Positions 5,683 through 7,967 of a stretch of DNA of 7,967 nucleotides are shown in pieces. Position 1 is the first letter of the stretch. Each line of letters starts with the position of its first letter. The position numbers were made by a program, and so were the translations under genes. The notes beneath the pieces were generated by a model. It made no database searches. It worked only from the letters and a program-made list of their open reading frames with translations, and was not told the DNA's origin. This DNA comes from Bacteroidota bacterium (GTDB lineage: Bacteria; Bacteroidota; Bacteroidia; UKL13-3), in the NCBI GenBank assembly GCA_010027395.1, contig RGVD01000120.1, forward strand, positions 1-7,967, read 5' to 3'.

Positions 5683-6147
5683 ATGGCAGAGAAAATAACA
5701 AAAGTTTCAAAAGAAGCATTAGAACTTATAAAGAAGTTTGAAGGCTTCTGTGCTCAACCATATCTTTGTCCTGCAAATGTTCCAACAATTGGTTATGGTG
5801 CAACATTTTATGAAGATGGAACAAAAGTAAAATTAGATGATCCACCAATTACAGAAGAAAGAGCAACTCAACTTCTTCAGAGTGTATTAAAGACATTTGA
5901 AAAACACGTTGATTCATACGCAAGAGACGATATAACACAATATCAGTTTGATGCTCTTGTATGTTTTGCTTATAATGTTGGTGTAGGCTCTTTAAAATCC
6001 TCTACCTTACTTAAACTGGTGAATACCAATCCAAGTGACCCACTAATCAAGAACGAGTTTTTAAAATGGAATAAAGCTGCTGGAAAGGTATTAAAAGGAC
6101 TAACAACTCGCAGACAAGCAGAAGCTGAATTGTATTTTAAAAACTAA
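5683..6147 (+). CDS. GH24 lysozyme (T4/P22-type endolysin)
   Basis: This 154-residue enzyme hydrolyses the glycan strands of peptidoglycan and is the usual size for the family. LIKKFEGF (15-22) carries the catalytic Glu20. CPANVPTIGYGAT (29-41) follows, giving Cys29 and Thr35 at the spacing of the GH24 triad Glu-8-(Asp/Cys)-5-Thr. Cys in the second position is a known variant. QYQFDALVCFAYNVG (86-100) and the C-terminal GLTTRRQAEAELY complete the fold. The ATG at 5683 is chosen because GGAG (5670-5673) lies nine bases ahead and family proteins begin about 15-20 residues before the catalytic Glu. The longer TTG-started frame from 5569 would be translated through the terminator. No signal-anchor segment is present. 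With the upstream M15 enzyme this gives two cuts in the wall, one in peptide and one in glycan. Confidence 0.92.
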   Translation: MAEKITKVSKEALELIKKFEGFCAQPYLCPANVPTIGYGATFYEDGTKVKLDDPPITEERATQLLQSVLKTFEKHVDSYARDDITQYQFDALVCFAYNVGVGSLKSSTLLKLVNTNPSDPLIKNEFLKWNKAAGKVLKGLTTRRQAEAELYFKN

Positions 6148-6166
6148 TTATCGCTGGTAGGTATTT

Positions 6167-6922
6167 ATGAAATTTCAAAGAAAAATCAATATCGGTATAA
6201 CTGTTTTAATTGATAAGCCAGCAGATTCTCTTTTTACAAATGGTATTCGTCAAAACGTCATCACTTTGAGAGATGTTTATGAAAAGTGTCGTAACGTTGA
6301 ATCAGCGTATATAATCAACACTGCTGCAAATGTAGAAATAAAAGAAGATACTGACGGTCCATGGAAACAATATGCAAAACATATAATAAGTTTAGAAGAT
6401 GCAAAAGAAAAATGTGATTTAATTGTTGTTGGTCAAGGTTCAATGCACCGCGATAGATATCGTGAATTCAAGAAGCTAGGTAAAAAAATTGTTAAACAGA
6501 TCATGGGTGCTGAATTATCAGTATTTAATGAAACTGTTTTATTTAAACCAAACGAAGAAGCAAGAAATATCTATTTAAAAAATTCCGGAACAGTTAGTGC
6601 TGTTTGGCTATCTCCTCATTTCTTTGATAGAGATAGATACCTGTTTGAAGCACAATATGGTTGTCCAACTTATATTGGCCCATACATTTGGGATCCAAGA
6701 TTTATTGAAGAACACGCCAGATTATTAAATGCTTCAAATCCAAAAGACTTTCCAGGAAAATATAAACCATCTGGTTTAAAACAAAAACGCATCTCAACAA
6801 TGGAACCAAACATCAATATGGTTAAGACCAGCTTGGTTCCTATTATAACAGCAGAATTGTTGTTTTTGTGGAGAAAAGATAAAAACAAAACCAGATATGG
6901 TAACATTCGTAAAAGAACTTGA
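6167..6922 (+). CDS. DUF2827-type (glycosyltransferase-like) protein, N-terminal fragment
   Basis: The fragment matches the first two thirds of DUF2827 proteins, roughly 370-residue proteins that look like GT-B glycosyltransferases but have no proven reaction. It opens INIGITVLIDKPADSLFTNG (8-27), the family's 'INIGIT.fi..p..S...NG..QN' block. VSAVWLSPHFF and the 'P.IW.P.F' block (GPYIWDPRFIEE) follow, then MEPNINMVKTSLVPIITAEL (212-231), the most diagnostic stretch. After about residue 235 the similarity ends and the frame runs off as WRKDKNKTRYG to a stop at 6920-6922. The rest of the family sequence continues in the +1 frame from about 6864. The gene is therefore split by a mutation, deletion or assembly error. 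Phage sugar-modifying enzymes can decorate DNA, virions or host surface, but no substrate can be read here. SD-like GGTAGG (6155-6162 area) precedes the ATG. Confidence 0.7.
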   Translation: MKFQRKINIGITVLIDKPADSLFTNGIRQNVITLRDVYEKCRNVESAYIINTAANVEIKEDTDGPWKQYAKHIISLEDAKEKCDLIVVGQGSMHRDRYREFKKLGKKIVKQIMGAELSVFNETVLFKPNEEARNIYLKNSGTVSAVWLSPHFFDRDRYLFEAQYGCPTYIGPYIWDPRFIEEHARLLNASNPKDFPGKYKPSGLKQKRISTMEPNINMVKTSLVPIITAELLFLWRKDKNKTRYGNIRKRT

Positions 6923-7304
6923 TAGCTATCTTGCTAAAAAAATGTTCTTTGAAGCAAGATACCCAATGACCTGGACCTTACAAAAGCATACAGACATTGT
7001 TTTAAGTCACCAAAATCAATGTGAATTAAATTATGTTTATTTAGATGCTTCATGGTTAGGCTATCCAGTCATCCACAACAGTCCATTTATGAAAGAACTT
7101 GGTTGGTATTATCATGAAAATGATGTTCCAAAAGCCGTAGAGCATTTAGCTTATGTTGCTGAAAATTTTGATGATAATGAATACGTGAATGACGAATATC
7201 TTAAAAAATCACGTGAGTTTTCATATCGCTATATGATAAATAATCCGGAAAATGTTCGTGGTTATGAAAGATTAATAGAATTAGCTATGGATAGCAAAAT
7301 ATAA
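6897..7304 (+). CDS. DUF2827-type protein, C-terminal fragment in shifted frame
   Basis: This frame carries the C-terminal third of the DUF2827 protein whose beginning is at 6167. FVKELDSYLAKKMFFEARYP (4-23) matches 'F...LD......FEGR.P'. HTDIVLSHQNQCELNYVYLD (31-50) matches the strongly conserved 'D.VvSHQ..N.LNYlY.Da'. GYPVIHNSPF (55-64) matches 'GyPLIHNSP'. Family-like sequence is readable further upstream in the same frame (GEKIKTKPD, 6870-6896), so the ATG at 6897 is probably not a true start; it also lacks a ribosome site. Joined to the first fragment, roughly 10-15 residues of family sequence seem to be missing, so a small out-of-frame deletion fits better than a single-base slip. The second half alone would not make a full enzyme. 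Confidence 0.7.
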   Translation: MVTFVKELDSYLAKKMFFEARYPMTWTLQKHTDIVLSHQNQCELNYVYLDASWLGYPVIHNSPFMKELGWYYHENDVPKAVEHLAYVAENFDDNEYVNDEYLKKSREFSYRYMINNPENVRGYERLIELAMDSKI

Positions 7305-7315
7305 GGAGTTTATAT

Positions 7316-7417
7316 ATGGGTAAAGGCCAAGAAAAAAGTAATAAGAATAATAAACAAAAATTGACAACAAAAGAAAAAGCAGAAAAGAAAAAAGCTAAAA
7401 AAGAAGGCAAGAAATAA
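7316..7417 (+). CDS. 33-residue lysine-rich protein
   Basis: This microprotein starts MGKGQEKSNKNNKQKL and ends KKAKKEGKK. About 45% of its residues are lysine, and it lacks hydrophobic residues apart from one Leu, so it should be disordered and could bind nucleic acid or another acidic surface. Short proteins opening M(G/S)KGQ(E/D)K and rich in Lys occur in many phages and bacteria without known function. Support for expression is good: AAGGAG (7303-7308) lies seven bases before the ATG, and its TAA shares a base with the next ATG (TAATG), implying coupled translation with the gene at 7417. Confidence 0.7.
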   Translation: MGKGQEKSNKNNKQKLTTKEKAEKKKAKKEGKK

Positions 7418-7656
7418 TGTATTTTTATAGACAAGTACCACCGTCAAATGTTCCACCAAATGCATCAAGTTTAAAAGTGTGGTTTGATGGTAAAAATATT
7501 GATGGATCAAATAATTCAACATTATCTGATGGTGGTTTTCTACCTTCAACAATAAATAATCTTGGAACGTCAGGTGGAAGTTGGACAAATAGTCATTTTG
7601 GGAAAAGTTGGAAAATCCCGGAAAATAGAAGCCAGAAAAAAGCTGGAAGACATTAA
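7417..7656 (+). CDS. N-terminus of a phage tail-fibre or lectin-like protein, interrupted
   Basis: The first 60 or so residues look like the start of a beta-rich surface or tail protein. A Pro/Ser-rich opening (VPPSNVPPNASS) leads to LKVWFDGKNIDGSNNSTLSDG, close to the 'L..W.DA.di.g......dG..v..W.d.sG' start of LamG/concanavalin-like domains, followed by Gly/Ser/Asn-rich sequence (NLGTSGGSWTN). Proteins of this kind are usually several hundred residues. Here the frame stops after 79 residues, and the final part (KIPENRSQKKAGRH) is an out-of-frame reading of a parvulin-coding sequence. The true gene is therefore cut near 7595-7620. The start is coupled to the lysine-rich gene by TAATG. The specific role is inferred from composition and position. 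Confidence 0.5.
   Translation: MYFYRQVPPSNVPPNASSLKVWFDGKNIDGSNNSTLSDGGFLPSTINNLGTSGGSWTNSHFGKSWKIPENRSQKKAGRH
7601..7625. repeat. Three GGAAAA copies at the probable join
   Basis: GGAAAA occurs at 7601-7606, 7610-7615 and 7620-7625, exactly where phage-like coding gives way to a parvulin reading frame. Short direct repeats of this kind could mediate recombination or misjoining during assembly. The repeats are seen directly; a role is inferred. Confidence 0.4.
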
Positions 7657-7967
7657 AAAACAAATTGTAGAAGGAGGTGTGGACTTCGAATTTCTGGCCA
7701 AAGCCTATTCAGAAGACCCGGGTTCAGCAAAAGATGGAGGAAATCTTGGTTTTTGGGGAAAGGGAGCAATGGTGCCTGAATATGAAGCAGCTGCCTTAAA
7801 ACTGGAACCTAAAGGAATTAGTGAAATTGTTGAATCCCCTTTTGGATACCACCTGATTCAACTTCTGGAGAAAAAGGGAAATGAATACAACTCAAGGCAC
7901 ATTCTGATAAAGCCTGAGTCAGGGGAAGAAGATATTATGTTGACTTTTACCCGTTTGGATAGCATTC
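7619..7967 (+). CDS. Parvulin (PpiC/SurA-type) peptidyl-prolyl isomerase, partial at both ends
   Basis: The frame encodes most of a parvulin domain, which speeds cis-trans isomerisation at proline, usually in periplasmic outer-membrane-protein folding. After RKIEARKKLEDIKKQI come DFEFLAKAYSEDPGSAKDGG, LGFWGKGAMVPEYEAAALKL, ISEIVESPFGYHLIQLLEKK and then RHILIKP, the opening of a second parvulin repeat. This two-repeat layout and wording are typical of Bacteroidota SurA-like proteins. The first repeat lacks its normal beginning ('HILv.....'), and there is no start codon or ribosome site at the edge, so the 5' end is missing. The 3' end runs off the window. GC (40-50% in hand counts) is higher than in the phage genes. 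This segment probably comes from a bacterial gene joined to the phage sequence. The left edge is approximate. Confidence 0.85.

Noticed and set aside
7310..7663. 117-residue reverse-strand frame and other minus-strand frames
   Set aside because: They are low-complexity, Phe/Leu-rich shadows of AT-rich + strand genes, with no ribosome sites or family motifs.
7671..7678. AAGGAGGT as a strong ribosome site with a nearby GTG start
   Set aside because: It falls within conserved parvulin codons (EGGVDF), so it is most likely coincidental.

Overview
The window reads as a piece of a tailed-phage (Caudoviricetes) genome. All convincing genes lie on the + strand, are tightly packed, and often overlap by 1 to 4 bases. 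The sequence is AT-rich: hand counts give about 40% GC in the ribonucleotide reductase gene, 33% near 7441-7500 and 18% at 1921-1980. Recognisable products are phage-typical: a class II ribonucleotide reductase, an HNH homing-type endonuclease, orphan proteins widespread in phages, an M15 peptidase and a GH24 lysozyme. The host is probably a Gram-negative bacterium, but nothing here fixes its identity.

Layout. Bases 1-1824 hold the 3' part of an adenosylcobalamin-dependent ribonucleotide reductase, which supplies dNTPs; its 5' end lies outside the window. An HNH endonuclease gene follows (1900-2505). Its Shine-Dalgarno site and start codon sit in one arm of an 18-bp inverted repeat. A short GC-rich block (2502-2572) then carries a possible promoter and a hairpin. 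From 2573 to 5006 six small genes form an operon-like run: a helical protein, a GroES-like protein and four phage orphans, one with a zinc ribbon.

A promoter-like sequence near 4987-5014 introduces a lysis-like group: a possible one-helix membrane protein (5022-5138), an M15 peptidase (5141-5563), a clear intrinsic terminator (5584-5615) and a GH24 lysozyme (5683-6147). Next comes a DUF2827-type protein split by a frame break into 6167-6922 and 6897-7304. A 33-residue lysine-rich protein (7316-7417) and the start of a structural or adhesin-like protein (7417 onward) follow.

The last 350 bases or so change character. GC rises to 40-50% and the sequence encodes a parvulin (PpiC/SurA-type) prolyl isomerase of Bacteroidota style, with no start codon, entered out of frame from the preceding phage gene. 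This looks like a chimeric join or a recombination junction near 7595-7625.

The most interesting biology is the reductase-endonuclease junction. A hairpin there could keep the endonuclease untranslated on read-through transcripts, and the endonuclease ends in a peptide resembling the reductase's own redox-active tail. No tRNA, rRNA, CRISPR array or complete insertion sequence was seen.
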